From the NCBI GenBank assembly GCA_012517875.1, contig JAAYUB010000175.1:1-56873 (forward strand): a DNA stretch of 56,873 nucleotides. The letters are read 5' to 3'. Positions within the stretch are counted from its first letter, which is position 1. Every line of letters starts with the position of its first letter. Shown here piece after piece: positions 32,982-42,995 of this stretch. Below the pieces are notes generated by a model, which did no database searches, had not been told where the DNA came from, and saw nothing but the letters and a program-made list of their open reading frames with translations. Made by a program: the position numbers and the translations under genes. The stretch is from Acidobacteriota bacterium. Its GTDB lineage: Bacteria; Acidobacteriota; JAAYUB01.

Positions 32982-35270
32982 TTAACGCCGCCGTCCGCTT
33001 GAAGAACTGCTGATCGTGGAACGGGGACCGCTTGAGGCGTTCGTGTTCGACGATCGGGCAGCGGCGCTGCTGGCGGCACTCATCGATCGCGATGGGATCG
33101 AGCTCGAACTGATGCTGTTCCGCGAAGGTGCGGAAACCGAGGGCGCGCTCGACCTGGAAAAGCTGCTGCCACTGCTGATTCTGGAAGATGAGGAGCTGAA
33201 AACGCCCGAAGCCGATCGCGTGACAGCGGGTGCGTTGTTGGCCGCGGAGGGTGTCGACCTAAGATTTGATCCAATCGAGGAGCTGGTGAATCCCCTGCCC
33301 CGGTTCATCATGCTCCCATAAGCAGGGGAGTTATCTGAAGAAGTGGTGGATCTGTTGAATGAGTTGTTGGAGCCGGTCGGCACACTGGAACCGGAGGATG
33401 CATAAGCTGATCGCACATCGGAGCCGGCAGTCGAAAACACACGTGAGTAGGAATCACTTGGGGATGGAGTCTTCTTCTCACGAGTCGGTGTGGAGCGTGT
33501 CGGTGCCGCCGGCGGCGGCGACGACGAACGGCTGGAAGACCCGCTCAAGCTGGAGCGATCGATTGAACGCGAAGTGGATCCACTGGAACTGGAGGTGCCG
33601 GACCGGCTGCCGGAGGAACTTCGGTCAATACTGGAACTACCCCGACCGGTGGTGGTGCCACGAATCGATCCCGAAGAGCCTGAGGAACCGGCAGAGTCCG
33701 TTGATCCGCTGCGGCGATAGCTGGATCCACTGCTGCTGTCGTCGGCCTGCCGCGAACGAGAACTGTCCTGAACGCTGTTCCGGCTGATATCGGGCCGGCC
33801 ACGGTTGATGCTACCTGAATCCGTCCCGTATACCGTCGAGCGACCCACGGATGAACCGGAACCGGTTTCACCGGCAATCGCCTCCCGGCTCCGGCTGGCA
33901 GGCAATGTCGAGGATCCGGCGTCGCGTGATATGCGGGTGCCGGCATCAACGTCGCCACCAGCGCGGCTGCGGGAGTAGCTGGCATCTGCGGAACGCACCG
34001 GGTCCACCTTGGGCGGACCGGCGACGACGCGATCTCGGCGGAAGAGTTCGCGGCTGATGGTCTCATCGGGACGGAAGCTGCTGCCGGCCTCCTGTCGCTG
34101 CACGCTGCGCCCCACCGCATTGCGGTTGTAGACGCCATCGCCCACCGGGCGGCCCCGTCGGAAATCCTCCTCACTGACATAGGTGACGGCTCCGTTGTGC
34201 CGGGTGTTTTCGGAACCGTAATAGTTGTTGACGACGACATTGTTGACGTAAACGTTGTGGTCGTGGCCGTGGCGCCAGTACCCATAGTAGTAATCGCCGG
34301 GGCCGCAAGGCACCCACCCCACATAGCCGTTCCAGAAGCCCCAATGAACGCGGCCGGGAGCCCACCAGGAGCAGCCCCACGATGAGCCAGGAACCCACAC
34401 CCAGCCGAACGGTCCGGTGAAGGCCCACGATCCGTAATGGTACGGCAGCCAGCCCCACGGATCGTACGAGATCCAGGTATATCCCCAAACGGGGGAATAC
34501 CGCCAGTAACCGGCCCGATAGGGTGCCCAGCCGGAGTAGTAGACGGTCGGGATCCAGCAGTGCCCGTAATCGGCCACGAACACCCAGCGGCCATACAGGT
34601 CCAGATCGGCCGCCCCCGCATACACCGTGCGCGGGATGTAGCGATAGGTTTCGCTGGCCGACGCATATCGGCTGTCCCGCCGATCGCTCCAATTGTCGAA
34701 GTCATCGAAACGGTTGCCCCCACCCATGACGAACTGATCGGAGAGGCCATACACAACGATTCGCTCGTTGCGCCCGAGCTTCTTTTCGATCTTGTCATTG
34801 ATGAAACGCGCCTTGCCGGACCGGACGATCAGTTCCACGGAACGGTCGTCCCGGGCATTGATTCGGTACAATCCCTCCGACCGCAACACAACATCACCGG
34901 CTGCAGTCAGAAAAACATAATCCGCCGCATCCGTGGTCCGGGCAATCACCTCACCCCGCACCAACTCGATGACGATCCGGTCTTTCTCAAGGTTCTGGAA
35001 CATGAACTCGCTGAACTGGTTCACCCGCAAGAACGACCCGTCATCGATCTCGATCTCGATCAGTCCGTTCTGGTCCAACACCAGCCGATCACCGATCTGG
35101 ATCGGCAGATTGACGTCCACGGTGGTCCACCCGGTACTGCCCCTCTCCTGAAGGCTCACGTCGCCATCAACATAGCTGATACGGGGGATGTAGTCGAACG
35201 AGTCGCCAGCCAGGCAAAAAGAAACCAGCATCACCAGCAGGACCGCGATGTGAAATTTTCTCTTTGCCAT
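32982..35270 (-). CDS. Exported FecR/DUF6600-type surface protein with Ser/Arg-rich tail
   Basis: 762 residues. Signal peptide (1-21). A FecR-like beta domain at about 30-170 ([40 protein letters not shown]). Then a Trp/Tyr/Gly-rich region at about 205-345 with repeated W-x-P-Y-Y-x-G-W units ([20 protein letters not shown]), the DUF6600 pattern. The last 380 residues are low-complexity Ser, Arg, Gly and Thr, probably disordered. No TonB or sigma partner is near, so this is not the classical iron-signalling FecR. Likely envelope or secreted; function unknown. Its GC- and Ser-rich tail opens many antisense frames that are not genes. Confidence 0.8.
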   Translation of the reverse strand: MAKRKFHIAVLLVMLVSFCLAGDSFDYIPRISYVDGDVSLQERGSTGWTTVDVNLPIQIGDRLVLDQNGLIEIEIDDGSFLRVNQFSEFMFQNLEKDRIVIELVRGEVIARTTDAADYVFLTAAGDVVLRSEGLYRINARDDRSVELIVRSGKARFINDKIEKKLGRNERIVVYGLSDQFVMGGGNRFDDFDNWSDRRDSRYASASETYRYIPRTVYAGAADLDLYGRWVFVADYGHCWIPTVYYSGWAPYRAGYWRYSPVWGYTWISYDPWGWLPYHYGSWAFTGPFGWVWVPGSSWGCSWWAPGRVHWGFWNGYVGWVPCGPGDYYYGYWRHGHDHNVYVNNVVVNNYYGSENTRHNGAVTYVSEEDFRRGRPVGDGVYNRNAVGRSVQRQEAGSSFRPDETISRELFRRDRVVAGPPKVDPVRSADASYSRSRAGGDVDAGTRISRDAGSSTLPASRSREAIAGETGSGSSVGRSTVYGTDSGSINRGRPDISRNSVQDSSRSRQADDSSSGSSYRRSGSTDSAGSSGSSGSIRGTTTGRGSSSIDRSSSGSRSGTSSSSGSTSRSIDRSSLSGSSSRSSSPPPAAPTRSTPTREKKTPSPSDSYSRVFSTAGSDVRSAYASSGSSVPTGSNNSFNRSTTSSDNSPAYGSMMNRGRGFTSSSIGSNLRSTPSAANNAPAVTRSASGVFSSSSSRISSGSSFSRSSAPSVSAPSRNSISSSSIPSRSMSAASSAAARSSNTNASSGPRSTISSSSSGRRR

Positions 35271-35328
35271 TTTGCACCACCTCTAAAAAAGTTTCCGATA
35301 ATATGGATACGTGGAGGGGGGCCGAAGT

Positions 35329-36360
35329 TCAAAAAGGCGGTGAATTTCTTGTCAGTCGGGTGCCCACCGCAACAGCCACACGATCGACCTCTTCCACCAG
35401 TCGGCGGAACAGGTCGGGCGTCAGCGACTGGTGGCCATCCGACAATGCGTCAGCCGGCGAGGGGTGCACTTCGATGAGCAGTCCGTCTGCTCCGGCTGCC
35501 ACAGCCGCCCGAGCCATCGGCAGAACCAGCTCGGACCGTCCGGTGCCGTGGCTGGGATCCACGATCACAGGCAGGTGGCTCTGTTCTTTCAGATAGGGGA
35601 TGGCGCTCAGGTCCAGTGTGTTGCGGGTGTGGCAACAAGAGGTTCGGATGCCCCGTTCGCATAAGATCACCCGGGAGTTGCCATGAGCCATCAGGTATTC
35701 GGCGGCCAGCAGGAATTCGTCCATTGTGGCGGCTAGGCCGCGTTTCAGCAGTACCGGAATGCCGGCACCGCCGGCCTCCTTCAGCAGAGAGAAGTTCTGC
35801 ATGTTGCGCGAACCGATTTGGATGATGTCGGCGGTGCCGATCAACTCCTTCAGGCAGCGCTCGCTAAGAGCTTCGGTCACGATGACAAATCGGTGTCGCG
35901 CCTTCAGCTCCCGAAGGATGTCCAGACCGGCGAATCCCAAACCCTGAAACGAATAGGGTGAAGTCCGCGGTTTGAACAGTCCGCCACGAAACAGCCGGAT
36001 CCCCTGCCCGTGCAGCAATTCGGCGATGGCCGCGACCTGTTCTCTGGACTCGACCGCGCAGGGGCCCGCGATGATCGCCACCGAACCATCGCCGATCCGC
36101 GCATCACCAACGTGAATGACGGTGTTCTTTCTCTGGAAGCAGCGGCTGGTCAACTGGAACACCGAACCGGTATCAATGGTCGATTCCACCAGAGGTGATC
36201 GGTCGAGAACGCCGACGGCCGCGGAGGAAAGCGGCGAAGTCACCACCAGTGACTGCTCGCCCCACTGCACCGGGTAGACTATCGCCCCGGTAGCGGTCAG
36301 TTCGTTTAAAAAAACTTCCAGTTGCTGGGGCCGGATCTTTTGTTTCAATACGGCAATCAT
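35329..36360 (-). CDS. aroF: 3-deoxy-7-phosphoheptulonate (DAHP) synthase, type I-beta
   Basis: 343 residues; first step of the shikimate pathway (PEP plus erythrose 4-phosphate). A small ferredoxin-like/ACT-like regulatory domain (1-70) precedes the barrel with [54 protein letters not shown] and VDPSHGTG. The N-terminal extension and motif spelling match the Thermotoga/Bacillus I-beta class, not E. coli AroG. Stands on its own promoter at 36392-36420. Confidence 0.94.
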   Translation of the reverse strand: MIAVLKQKIRPQQLEVFLNELTATGAIVYPVQWGEQSLVVTSPLSSAAVGVLDRSPLVESTIDTGSVFQLTSRCFQRKNTVIHVGDARIGDGSVAIIAGPCAVESREQVAAIAELLHGQGIRLFRGGLFKPRTSPYSFQGLGFAGLDILRELKARHRFVIVTEALSERCLKELIGTADIIQIGSRNMQNFSLLKEAGGAGIPVLLKRGLAATMDEFLLAAEYLMAHGNSRVILCERGIRTSCCHTRNTLDLSAIPYLKEQSHLPVIVDPSHGTGRSELVLPMARAAVAAGADGLLIEVHPSPADALSDGHQSLTPDLFRRLVEEVDRVAVAVGTRLTRNSPPF

Positions 36361-36391
36361 TCAGCTCTCATCCTGTTCGCGAGCGGGCTCA

Positions 36392-36420
36392 ATTATAGGG
36401 TATCGCCGACGGGTTGACAA
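36392..36420 (-). promoter_or_regulatory. Promoter of the DAHP synthase gene
   Basis: TTGTCA-N17-TATAAT on the minus strand (-35 at 36415-36420, -10 at 36392-36397). Start predicted near 36385, 25 bases before the ATG. Confidence 0.7.
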
Positions 36421-36505
36421 CGGATATCAGACCTTGCATAAAGTGTTAGCAATTCGTTAAAACAATAGATAATAAAGAGGATAACTATCGCTTTAGCCAA
36501 ATTTC

Positions 36506-37330
36506 CTATGAGTTTTCCACATCTTCTGTTAGAAACTGAGGAATTCTTTTTTTCGCTTCAGGTTGCTGCATCAGCACAGTCAGCAGCGGTGTCAGGCTTC
36601 GGATTGCCCGACCACTGAGCTGTTCGATCCGGGCCATCAGCAGACGGGTGATTGCTTCATACTCCTCCGGAACCGGTTGTGCCGTCGGCAACCGGTCCGG
36701 AGCCGTGCCCAGAAATCTCTGGAAAGTTCGCTGCGCTTCCCGATAATCACCACCCATTCCGCCCGGTGACGCCGAAGTCGTACAAGTCCGGCAATGAAAT
36801 GCCAGGGTGATTGGATTCAAACCGAGCGCCACCCTGTTCGCGTTGAACGGGCGGCCACAGACTTCACATGCGGACGGATCCGCCAGCTCTCCTTCCAGCC
36901 GGGCGATCAAGAATAGAAAATACCAGAGCAGAATTTCACGAAAGCCGTGACGGCCGACGCACCGCACCATGGCGTCTAGGAGACGGAACACCCGTTCGCC
37001 GGTCATCGGATCAATCTCGAGGACCATCCCGACTTCGGTTATCAACGACAGAAAGTAATAATCATGAAGAGATCCACGAGCGATGTCGACCCCGAATTGC
37101 AACGTGGCTCCGGACAGGATGCCGAGTCGATCCCCCTGCCCCGGCTTGAACTGGACGGTGATGAGATTGAACGGAGAGACGATCCCCAGATGACGGCTGC
37201 GGATTTTTTTCAATCCCTTGGCCATGAGGCGCACCTTGCCATGGTGGCGGGTCAGTAGGACCACGATTGCATCCGCTTCCGCAAACGGGTAAATCCGCAG
37301 AACGAGCGCGTCGTCCTCGAGGGATTGCAT
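36506..37330 (-). CDS. recO: DNA repair protein RecO
   Basis: 274 residues. N-terminal OB-fold (1-80: DALVLRIYPFAEADAIVVLLTRHHGKVRLMAKGLKK), a helical domain, and the zinc-binding motif CEVC (155, 158) with CRTC (180, 183). RecO loads RecA with RecF/RecR at gaps. It begins three bases after the mgtE stop and is surely translated from the same message. Length is usual for the family. Confidence 0.92.
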   Translation of the reverse strand: MQSLEDDALVLRIYPFAEADAIVVLLTRHHGKVRLMAKGLKKIRSRHLGIVSPFNLITVQFKPGQGDRLGILSGATLQFGVDIARGSLHDYYFLSLITEVGMVLEIDPMTGERVFRLLDAMVRCVGRHGFREILLWYFLFLIARLEGELADPSACEVCGRPFNANRVALGLNPITLAFHCRTCTTSASPGGMGGDYREAQRTFQRFLGTAPDRLPTAQPVPEEYEAITRLLMARIEQLSGRAIRSLTPLLTVLMQQPEAKKRIPQFLTEDVENS

Positions 37331-37333
37331 GGA

Positions 37334-38713
37334 TCAGAGTCCGAAGGTGTTCAACATGAGCGTGCCCATCCCCAGAAAAATGGAGAAGCCGATGATGTCG
37401 TTCAGGGTGGCTACGAAAATGCCCGACGCCAGCGCCGGGTCAATCTTCATCCATTTGAATATCTGCGGGATCAGGCTTCCCCACACCGCCGCCAGAGAAA
37501 TGTTGAGCCACATGGCCAGAAACATGATGATGCCGATCTTGTAATGACCGGTCCACACGAACTCGAGTCCGGAGGCAATCAACCCGGCGATGATGCCCAG
37601 CAGAAAACCACTGACCACACCGACCCGGAGTTCCTTGAGGATGAATTTGGAACGGGTCTGCGCGTCGAGCTCCCCCATGGCCATGCCGCGCACTGCGACC
37701 GTCATCGTCTGCGTGCCGGCATTCCCTCCCATGCCTCCGATCATCGGCATGAACAGGGCCAGGATGACGTACTGGTCGAGGGCGCCCCGGAACAGGGAGA
37801 TTACCCAGGCCGTGAACAACCCGATACCGAGATAAATGGCCAGCCAGGGGACGCGTTTGCGAATGGACAGTCGTGCCGAAGTGTAGGCGTGGTCGTCGGT
37901 TTCGACGCCCGCCATGTAAAAAATATCCTCTGTAGCCTCTTCGCGGATGATGTCGATCACATCGTCCACGGTGACAATGCCGACCAGCCTGTTTTCATCA
38001 TCAACCACCGGAATGGCCAGCAGATTGTAGTTGGCCACCTGGCGGGCTACTTCTTCCTGATCGGTCTCGGTGTGCACGCTGATCACGTTGGTCCGCATGA
38101 TCTGTCGGAGCGTTACCTCGGGCGGATGGAACAGCAGCTGCTTCAGGGATAGCACCCCGAGCAGTTGGCCGGCGTCATTGACCACGTAGATATAGAAACA
38201 GGATACGGCTTCCCGTCTCTCTCGGAGTTTTTGAATGGCTTCACCCACCGTGACCTGCTGGTTCAGGCAGAAAACATCCGCGTTCATGATCCGGCCGGCG
38301 GTCTCGGCTTCATAACGCAGCAGACCGCGGACCGACGAAGATTCCTCAGCGGCCATCAGGGCGAGGATCTCACGGCCCTTGTCGTCCGGGAGGTCGGCGA
38401 CGAAAAGGGCTGCATCATCCGAATCCATCTGTTGGAGGATCTTAGCGGCCAATTCGACGGGCAGGATTGCCAACAACTGCCCACCTGGTTTGGTGTGCAG
38501 TTCGCTGATTGACTCGGCTGCCAGGGCCAGGTCGGTGTCCGCCAGGACCTGCACCAGCCGGAGGCGTTCCGCCTCCATCAGATGCGCGAGCACATAGGCG
38601 ATATCAGCCGCGTGAACTTTGCGGAGGATATTGGCCACATGCTTGTAATCGTCGCGCCGGATCAGTTTTTTCACCGAGTCCAGCAGCACGATCATCTTTC
38701 GGGTCTGTGTCAT
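37334..38713 (-). CDS. mgtE: Magnesium transporter MgtE
   Basis: 459 residues from ATG 38713. Cytoplasmic N domain with Mg-gating repeats (about 20-140), two CBS domains (about 140-265: MNADVFCLNQQVTVGEAIQKL and MRTNVISVHTETDQEEVARQVANY), then five membrane helices with the pore signature MPMIGGMGGNAGTQT. Imports Mg2+ (Co2+) and is shut by cytosolic Mg2+. An in-frame ATG at 38770 is excluded because it falls in the -35 box of the promoter. The leader is only about 22 bases, too short for an M-box riboswitch. Confidence 0.94.
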   Translation of the reverse strand: MTQTRKMIVLLDSVKKLIRRDDYKHVANILRKVHAADIAYVLAHLMEAERLRLVQVLADTDLALAAESISELHTKPGGQLLAILPVELAAKILQQMDSDDAALFVADLPDDKGREILALMAAEESSSVRGLLRYEAETAGRIMNADVFCLNQQVTVGEAIQKLRERREAVSCFYIYVVNDAGQLLGVLSLKQLLFHPPEVTLRQIMRTNVISVHTETDQEEVARQVANYNLLAIPVVDDENRLVGIVTVDDVIDIIREEATEDIFYMAGVETDDHAYTSARLSIRKRVPWLAIYLGIGLFTAWVISLFRGALDQYVILALFMPMIGGMGGNAGTQTMTVAVRGMAMGELDAQTRSKFILKELRVGVVSGFLLGIIAGLIASGLEFVWTGHYKIGIIMFLAMWLNISLAAVWGSLIPQIFKWMKIDPALASGIFVATLNDIIGFSIFLGMGTLMLNTFGL

Positions 38714-38741
38714 GATCGATTCTCGCGCCCGGATGCTCCAC

Positions 38742-38770
38742 ATTGTAACGACCTCGGCCGAATGCGGCAA
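38742..38770 (-). promoter_or_regulatory. Promoter of mgtE-recO
   Basis: TTGCCG-N17-TACAAT on the minus strand (-35 at 38765-38770, -10 at 38742-38747). Start predicted near 38735, 22 bases before ATG 38713. Confidence 0.6.
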
Positions 38771-38943
38771 GCAATTCGTGGCACCTGTCGCATCCGAATC
38801 GGTTCATCACGCCGCTGACGATCGAACCAAACGCGGTTCCGCAACGTAATATTCCAGGAAGATGAAAAACATTTGATCCTGGAAGCGAAATCAGTCATCT
38901 TAGTTTCGTATAATCCCGCCAAGGAGTTCAACCGGAGTGAAGC

Positions 38944-39195
38944 ATGGTCGGCAGCGATAAAAATATGAAGATCAAGGATGTTGTTTCCCGAATGATTGTT
39001 CGGGCCATCCAGGCGCTGCCCGAGAATGACCGGAACATTTTCATTCTGAAGCATTACAAGAACCTCAGCGCAGAAGAAATATCCACACAGCTCCGGATGC
39101 CGGTTTGGGAGATCGAGCGATCGCTGCACCGATCTTCCCAATGGTTGCTGTGCCAGATGCATCCCACCCGGCGCGAAATCACCTCCGAGAGCTGA
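38944..39195 (+). CDS. Stand-alone sigma-70 region 4-like small protein
   Basis: 83 residues. ALPENDRNIFILKHYKNLSAEEISTQLRMPVWEIERSLHRSSQWL aligns by eye with region 4 of ECF sigma factors (the LPERxRxVFLLRHFEGLSYEEIA type), including the helix-turn-helix; region 2 is absent, and nothing upstream in the 230-base gap encodes it. It could be a -35-reading regulator, a sigma decoy or a remnant. GGAGTGA precedes the ATG, and TATAAT at 38909-38914 is a plausible -10. It is followed by gmhB, which has its own promoter. Confidence 0.7.
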   Translation: MVGSDKNMKIKDVVSRMIVRAIQALPENDRNIFILKHYKNLSAEEISTQLRMPVWEIERSLHRSSQWLLCQMHPTRREITSES

Positions 39196-39252
39196 GCGCC
39201 GCCGGCCGCCGCCACTGCCATATCCAATCCTTACATTTCGCAGATTGGCGAG

Positions 39253-39281
39253 TTGCCCGTAAGTGCCTTTTTTGGTAAACT
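39253..39281 (+). promoter_or_regulatory. Promoter of the heptose operon
   Basis: TTGCCC-N17-TAAACT; start predicted near 39288. It lies upstream of GAGGA at 39292-39296 and favours the GTG start at 39302. Confidence 0.5.
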
Positions 39282-39301
39282 TGGCCACTTCGAGGACAAT
39301 C

Positions 39302-39874
39302 GTGGACATGCGGCGAGCTGTTTTTTTTGATCGGGACGGGACCATCTGTCGGGATCTTGTCTACCTCAGTGATCCCGATCGGCTGGAATTGTTACCCGGT
39401 GTGGCGGATGCACTGCGGCGGCTTCAAGCGGCGGAGTATCTGCTCATCATCGCCACCAACCAATCGGGAATCGCCCGGGGATATTTGTCCGAGGACACAC
39501 TGGCCCGAATCCACAACCGCCTGCATGACCTGCTTGGGAACCATGGCATCCGGATCACCGCCATCTATCATTGCCCCCACCTGCCGGATGGAGGCCTGCC
39601 CAAATACCGCCAGTCCTGTTCCTGCCGCAAGCCGGAGCCGGGCATGCTGTTGCAGGCGGCGCGAGAACACGGCATCGATCTGACACGCTCGTTCATGATA
39701 GGCGACAAGCTCAGCGATATCCAGGCGGGCCGGCGAGCCGGATGCCGCTCGCTCTGGTTGCAGCCGGAGCCTACGGTCGCCCCGTTGGATCACTCGATGC
39801 CTGACGGCCCCGATGCCGTCGTCGCCGACTTGACGGCGGCTGTCGACTGGATTCTCGGTACGGAGGCAACATGA
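39302..39874 (+). CDS. gmhB: D-glycero-beta-D-manno-heptose-1,7-bisphosphate 7-phosphatase
   Basis: 190 residues from GTG 39302 (GAGGA five bases upstream; an ATG two codons later is possible). HAD phosphatase of subfamily IIIA: FFDRDGT with Asp10 and Asp12, TNQSGIARG, the zinc loop CPH...CSC unique to GmhB, KPEPGML and IGDKLSDIQAG. Removes the 7-phosphate in ADP-heptose synthesis for LPS inner core. Overlaps the heptose kinase gene by four bases. Confidence 0.93.
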   Translation: MDMRRAVFFDRDGTICRDLVYLSDPDRLELLPGVADALRRLQAAEYLLIIATNQSGIARGYLSEDTLARIHNRLHDLLGNHGIRITAIYHCPHLPDGGLPKYRQSCSCRKPEPGMLLQAAREHGIDLTRSFMIGDKLSDIQAGRRAGCRSLWLQPEPTVAPLDHSMPDGPDAVVADLTAAVDWILGTEAT

Positions 39875-40902
39875 AACCCACGCTGAAAGATTACACTCAG
39901 GTCATCGAGAAATTCAGGGGCGCAACCATCCTGCACATCGGTGACCTTGTGCTGGACCAGTTCCTCTTCGGGGAAATTTCCCGGATTTCACGTGAAGCGC
40001 CCGTGCTGATCTTGAAATATCGCGAGACCATCAACATTCCGGGCGGCGGCGCCAACGCCGTCAACAACCTGCTGTCGCTCTCCAGCCACGTCTACCCCGT
40101 GGGCATGCTGGGCAACGACGAGGCGGGCGACTGGCTGTTCAATTTTTTCCGAAACATGGGTGTGGACGTATCCGGCATCTTCCGCGGTGACGGCTACTGC
40201 ACTCCGGTGAAAACCCGCGTGCTGGCCGGCGCATTTCATTCGTCCATGCAACAGATGCTGCGTATCGACCGGGAGGATCTCCATGGTCGCCCGGTCTGCT
40301 CCCGAGACGAACTCTTGGCCAAGGCGCTCAGCTTCCTCCCCAAAGTGGATGCGGTCGTTGTTTCCGATTACGGTTATGGAAGCGTAGAAAACCGCCTGAT
40401 CAACGAGCTCTCCCAGCACTGCCGGCAGATGGAGTTGCCGCTGGTCGTGGACAGTCGTTTTGCCCTGCGGCACTATCATCATGTCACCAGCCTGACGCCC
40501 AACATCTCGGAAGTCGAGCAAGCATACCAGATGAGCATCGGCGAGGATCTGAGCAAGATGGACTTCGTCGCCAACCGGATTCTTGCGGAGCAGGATCTGG
40601 ACGCCCTGCTGATCACACGCGGTCGCTTGGGCATGTCCCTGTACCGGCGTGACGAGAAACCCGTTCACATCTCGGTCTTCGGTTCCGACGAGGTGGCGGA
40701 TGTCACCGGCGCCGGTGACACGGTCATCTCGGTTTACACGCTGGCGCTCGCCTGCGGCGCTTCGTTCGAGGTGGCCGCCCGAATGTCGAACTACGCCGGC
40801 GGCCTGGTGGTCATGAAACGGGGCACGGCGACGGTCTCGGACAAGGAGCTGCTGAGCGCCATCCGTTCCGACTTCAGCGCCCGGAGATTGCCCGGTTCAT
40901 GA
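39871..40902 (+). CDS. hldA: Heptose-7-phosphate kinase (HldE domain I, separate gene)
   Basis: 343 residues, PfkB/ribokinase fold. [15 protein letters not shown] near residue 55, [10 protein letters not shown], and the anion-hole signature [17 protein letters not shown] near 285. Phosphorylates D-glycero-D-manno-heptose 7-phosphate at C1. In E. coli this is the N-terminal half of HldE; here it is a separate gene joined to the adenylyltransferase by an ATGA overlap. Confidence 0.93.
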   Translation: MKPTLKDYTQVIEKFRGATILHIGDLVLDQFLFGEISRISREAPVLILKYRETINIPGGGANAVNNLLSLSSHVYPVGMLGNDEAGDWLFNFFRNMGVDVSGIFRGDGYCTPVKTRVLAGAFHSSMQQMLRIDREDLHGRPVCSRDELLAKALSFLPKVDAVVVSDYGYGSVENRLINELSQHCRQMELPLVVDSRFALRHYHHVTSLTPNISEVEQAYQMSIGEDLSKMDFVANRILAEQDLDALLITRGRLGMSLYRRDEKPVHISVFGSDEVADVTGAGDTVISVYTLALACGASFEVAARMSNYAGGLVVMKRGTATVSDKELLSAIRSDFSARRLPGS

Positions 40903-41402
40903 ATCCCAAGCTCAAATCAGCGTCGGAGCTGGTCCCCATCCTGACTGCAGCGCGGCAGGACGGTCGGACGATTGTCATGGCCAACGGCTGTTTCGACCTG
41001 CTCCACGTCGGCCATGTGCGGTACCTGGAAGCCGCCCGTGCGCTGGGCGACCTGCTGGTGGTGGCGCTCAACAGCGACACCAGCATCCGTGACCTCAAGG
41101 GGCCTGGACAGCCGGTGATGTCCGAGATGGACCGCGCCGAGATCGTCGCCGCCCTGGCGGCGGTGGACTACGTCGTCATCTTCGCCGAGCCCGATGTCCG
41201 CCGCCTTCTGCTCACCCTGCGGCCGCACATTCAAGCCAAGGGCACGGACTACACGGAGGAAACAGTGCCCGAACGAGAGGTGGTGCTGGGGTACGGCGGA
41301 CAGATTCGCATCGCCGGCGATCCCAAGGATCACTCCACTCGGGATCTGCTCGCGCGAATCCGTGCGATGAGCCCGCCGGCCGCCGGAGGAGACGACGCGT
41401 GA
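40899..41402 (+). CDS. hldC: Heptose-1-phosphate adenylyltransferase (HldE domain II, separate gene)
   Basis: 167 residues. Cytidylyltransferase-like fold with [20 protein letters not shown] (HxGH at His-Val-Gly-His), [12 protein letters not shown] and [14 protein letters not shown]. Makes ADP-D-glycero-beta-D-manno-heptose; with the kinase and GmhB it completes three consecutive steps of the pathway in adjacent, overlapping genes. The isomerase gmhA and epimerase hldD are not in the window. Confidence 0.93.
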   Translation: MNPKLKSASELVPILTAARQDGRTIVMANGCFDLLHVGHVRYLEAARALGDLLVVALNSDTSIRDLKGPGQPVMSEMDRAEIVAALAAVDYVVIFAEPDVRRLLLTLRPHIQAKGTDYTEETVPEREVVLGYGGQIRIAGDPKDHSTRDLLARIRAMSPPAAGGDDA

Positions 41403-42445
41403 GTCTACAGAATGTTCTCGTCGTCAAGCTCGGCGCCATCGGTGACACCATTCACGCTGTCCCGGCCGTGACCGCACTCAAGGCGCTCGTGCCCGAATGC
41501 CAGATCACCTGGTGTGTGGAGCAACGCAGTGCGGCGATGGTCGAGTGCCTGTCACCGGTGAGTCGTGTCATTCGGCTCCATACGCACGGCTGGCGTCACG
41601 GCCGCCATCTGGCGGGCACCAAGAGCCCCTGGCGGTGCTTTCGAGACATCCGCGACACCCGCTACGACGTGGTCATCGATTTCCAAGGTCTGCTCAAATC
41701 CGCGGCAGTCGTCCGCCTGGCCCGGACGGGCCACCGGATCGGCTGGAGCAGAGAATCGTTGCGCGAACCGTCCGCCGCCCGTTTTTACGATGAACAGGTG
41801 GGCGCCGGTTCGGGACACGTGATCGACCGCTGCGCCCGGTTGGTGGCCTCACTCGGGGTCACCCTGCCTGTTCCCCGGATGTTTCCGTTCCGACTGCCGG
41901 CATCCGCTGACGCCCGTGCGGCAAAGGAACGTTCCGCGATGGATGGACGGCCCTTCATCATGATCAACCCGGGCGCCGGCTGGCCCACGAAGCAGTGGCC
42001 CGCCGAACACTACGCTCAGGTGGGTCGGCTGGTGCGGGAGCGCCTGGCTCGTGAAGTCGTCGTCACGTACGGTCCCCACGAGGAACACCTGGTTGAGCGC
42101 ATGCGCCGCGAGGACAGCCGGATTCGGCCGCTCCGGTTGACTCTGACCGAGTTGGCCGCCCTGGCGAGGCACACCGACTGTTTCCTGAGCGGCGACACCG
42201 GCCCGATGCACATCGCCTCGGCCAGCGGTGCGCCGGTCGTCGCCCTGTTTGGACCCACGGACCCCATCCGGAACGGCCCGTTTCATCGGGACGACATCAC
42301 GTTGCACCGCACCCTGCCCTGCTCCAACAGCTACAAGCGGCGGTGTGACGAGGCGATGCACCGCTGCATGGATTTCACCGTCGACGAAGTGTTCTCAGCC
42401 GTCGCCCGGCGGCTGCAGAGCGCGGAGGCCGCCGGTGAGCAATAA
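41399..42445 (+). CDS. LPS heptosyltransferase (GT9, WaaC-like)
   Basis: 348 residues, GTG start overlapping the previous stop. GT-B glycosyltransferase family 9: N-terminal [27 protein letters not shown], and the C-terminal donor site [13 protein letters not shown] and [25 protein letters not shown]. Transfers heptose from ADP-heptose to the LPS core, fitting the genes before it. Whether it adds the first or second heptose is not settled; the motif [10 protein letters not shown] leans to WaaC. Confidence 0.9.
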   Translation: MSLQNVLVVKLGAIGDTIHAVPAVTALKALVPECQITWCVEQRSAAMVECLSPVSRVIRLHTHGWRHGRHLAGTKSPWRCFRDIRDTRYDVVIDFQGLLKSAAVVRLARTGHRIGWSRESLREPSAARFYDEQVGAGSGHVIDRCARLVASLGVTLPVPRMFPFRLPASADARAAKERSAMDGRPFIMINPGAGWPTKQWPAEHYAQVGRLVRERLAREVVVTYGPHEEHLVERMRREDSRIRPLRLTLTELAALARHTDCFLSGDTGPMHIASASGAPVVALFGPTDPIRNGPFHRDDITLHRTLPCSNSYKRRCDEAMHRCMDFTVDEVFSAVARRLQSAEAAGEQ

Positions 42446-42992
42446 GAGTCGATTGCTGCAGAAACTGCGGGTTCCGATCGGTTTTATCTGCGCCGCGTTG
42501 TTCTTCCTGCTGAGCCGTCCGACCTGGTTGTGGCTGGCCACCGGCGCACCGCTCATCCTGGCCGGTCTGGCGATACGCGGCTGGGCCGCCGGGCATATCC
42601 GCAAAGGCCGGGCCCTGGCCACATCCGGACCATACGCCCGCACCCGGAATCCGCTCTATTTCGGATCCTTTCTGATGGGACTCGGATTCGCCCTGCAGAG
42701 CGGCTGGTGGCCGCTGGGGCTCGTGTTCGGCATCCTGTTCTTCCTCATTTACTGGCCGGTCATGCATCAGGAAGAACGGGAGATCGCCGCTGCTTACGGC
42801 CAGCCGTTCGAGGAGTACCGCCGGCGGGTACCGCTGTTCCTCCCCGCCTTCTCCGTCCGCATGAGCCTCACCGGCCAGCGGTTCAGCGTCGCTCAGTACC
42901 GCCGCAACCGCGAGTATCAGGCGACGATCGGCGTTATTCTCGTCGAGTTCATTCTGGTCTTGAAAATCCTCTTCCCCGTTCTTATGATCTGA
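42435..42992 (+). CDS. Isoprenylcysteine carboxyl methyltransferase-like membrane protein
   Basis: 185 residues from GTG 42435, which overlaps the heptosyltransferase end and has GGAGG upstream. Four or five membrane helices and the ICMT/PEMT-type motif GPYARTRNPLYFGSFLMGLG followed by HQEEREIAAAYGQPFEEYRRRVP. These proteins methylate small lipid or carboxyl substrates in membranes. Its position inside the heptose/LPS operon suggests a methylated envelope lipid, but the substrate is unknown. Confidence 0.85.
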   Translation: MSNKSRLLQKLRVPIGFICAALFFLLSRPTWLWLATGAPLILAGLAIRGWAAGHIRKGRALATSGPYARTRNPLYFGSFLMGLGFALQSGWWPLGLVFGILFFLIYWPVMHQEEREIAAAYGQPFEEYRRRVPLFLPAFSVRMSLTGQRFSVAQYRRNREYQATIGVILVEFILVLKILFPVLMI

Positions 42993-42995
42993 ACA

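Noticed and set aside
33545-34798. 417-codon open frame in another minus-strand frame
   Set aside because: Pro/Thr/Ala-rich frame created by the repetitive FecR/DUF6600 gene; no start signal or family likeness.
38714-38943. M-box magnesium riboswitch before mgtE
   Set aside because: The promoter leaves a leader of about 22 bases, too short for the motif, and no conserved core was seen.
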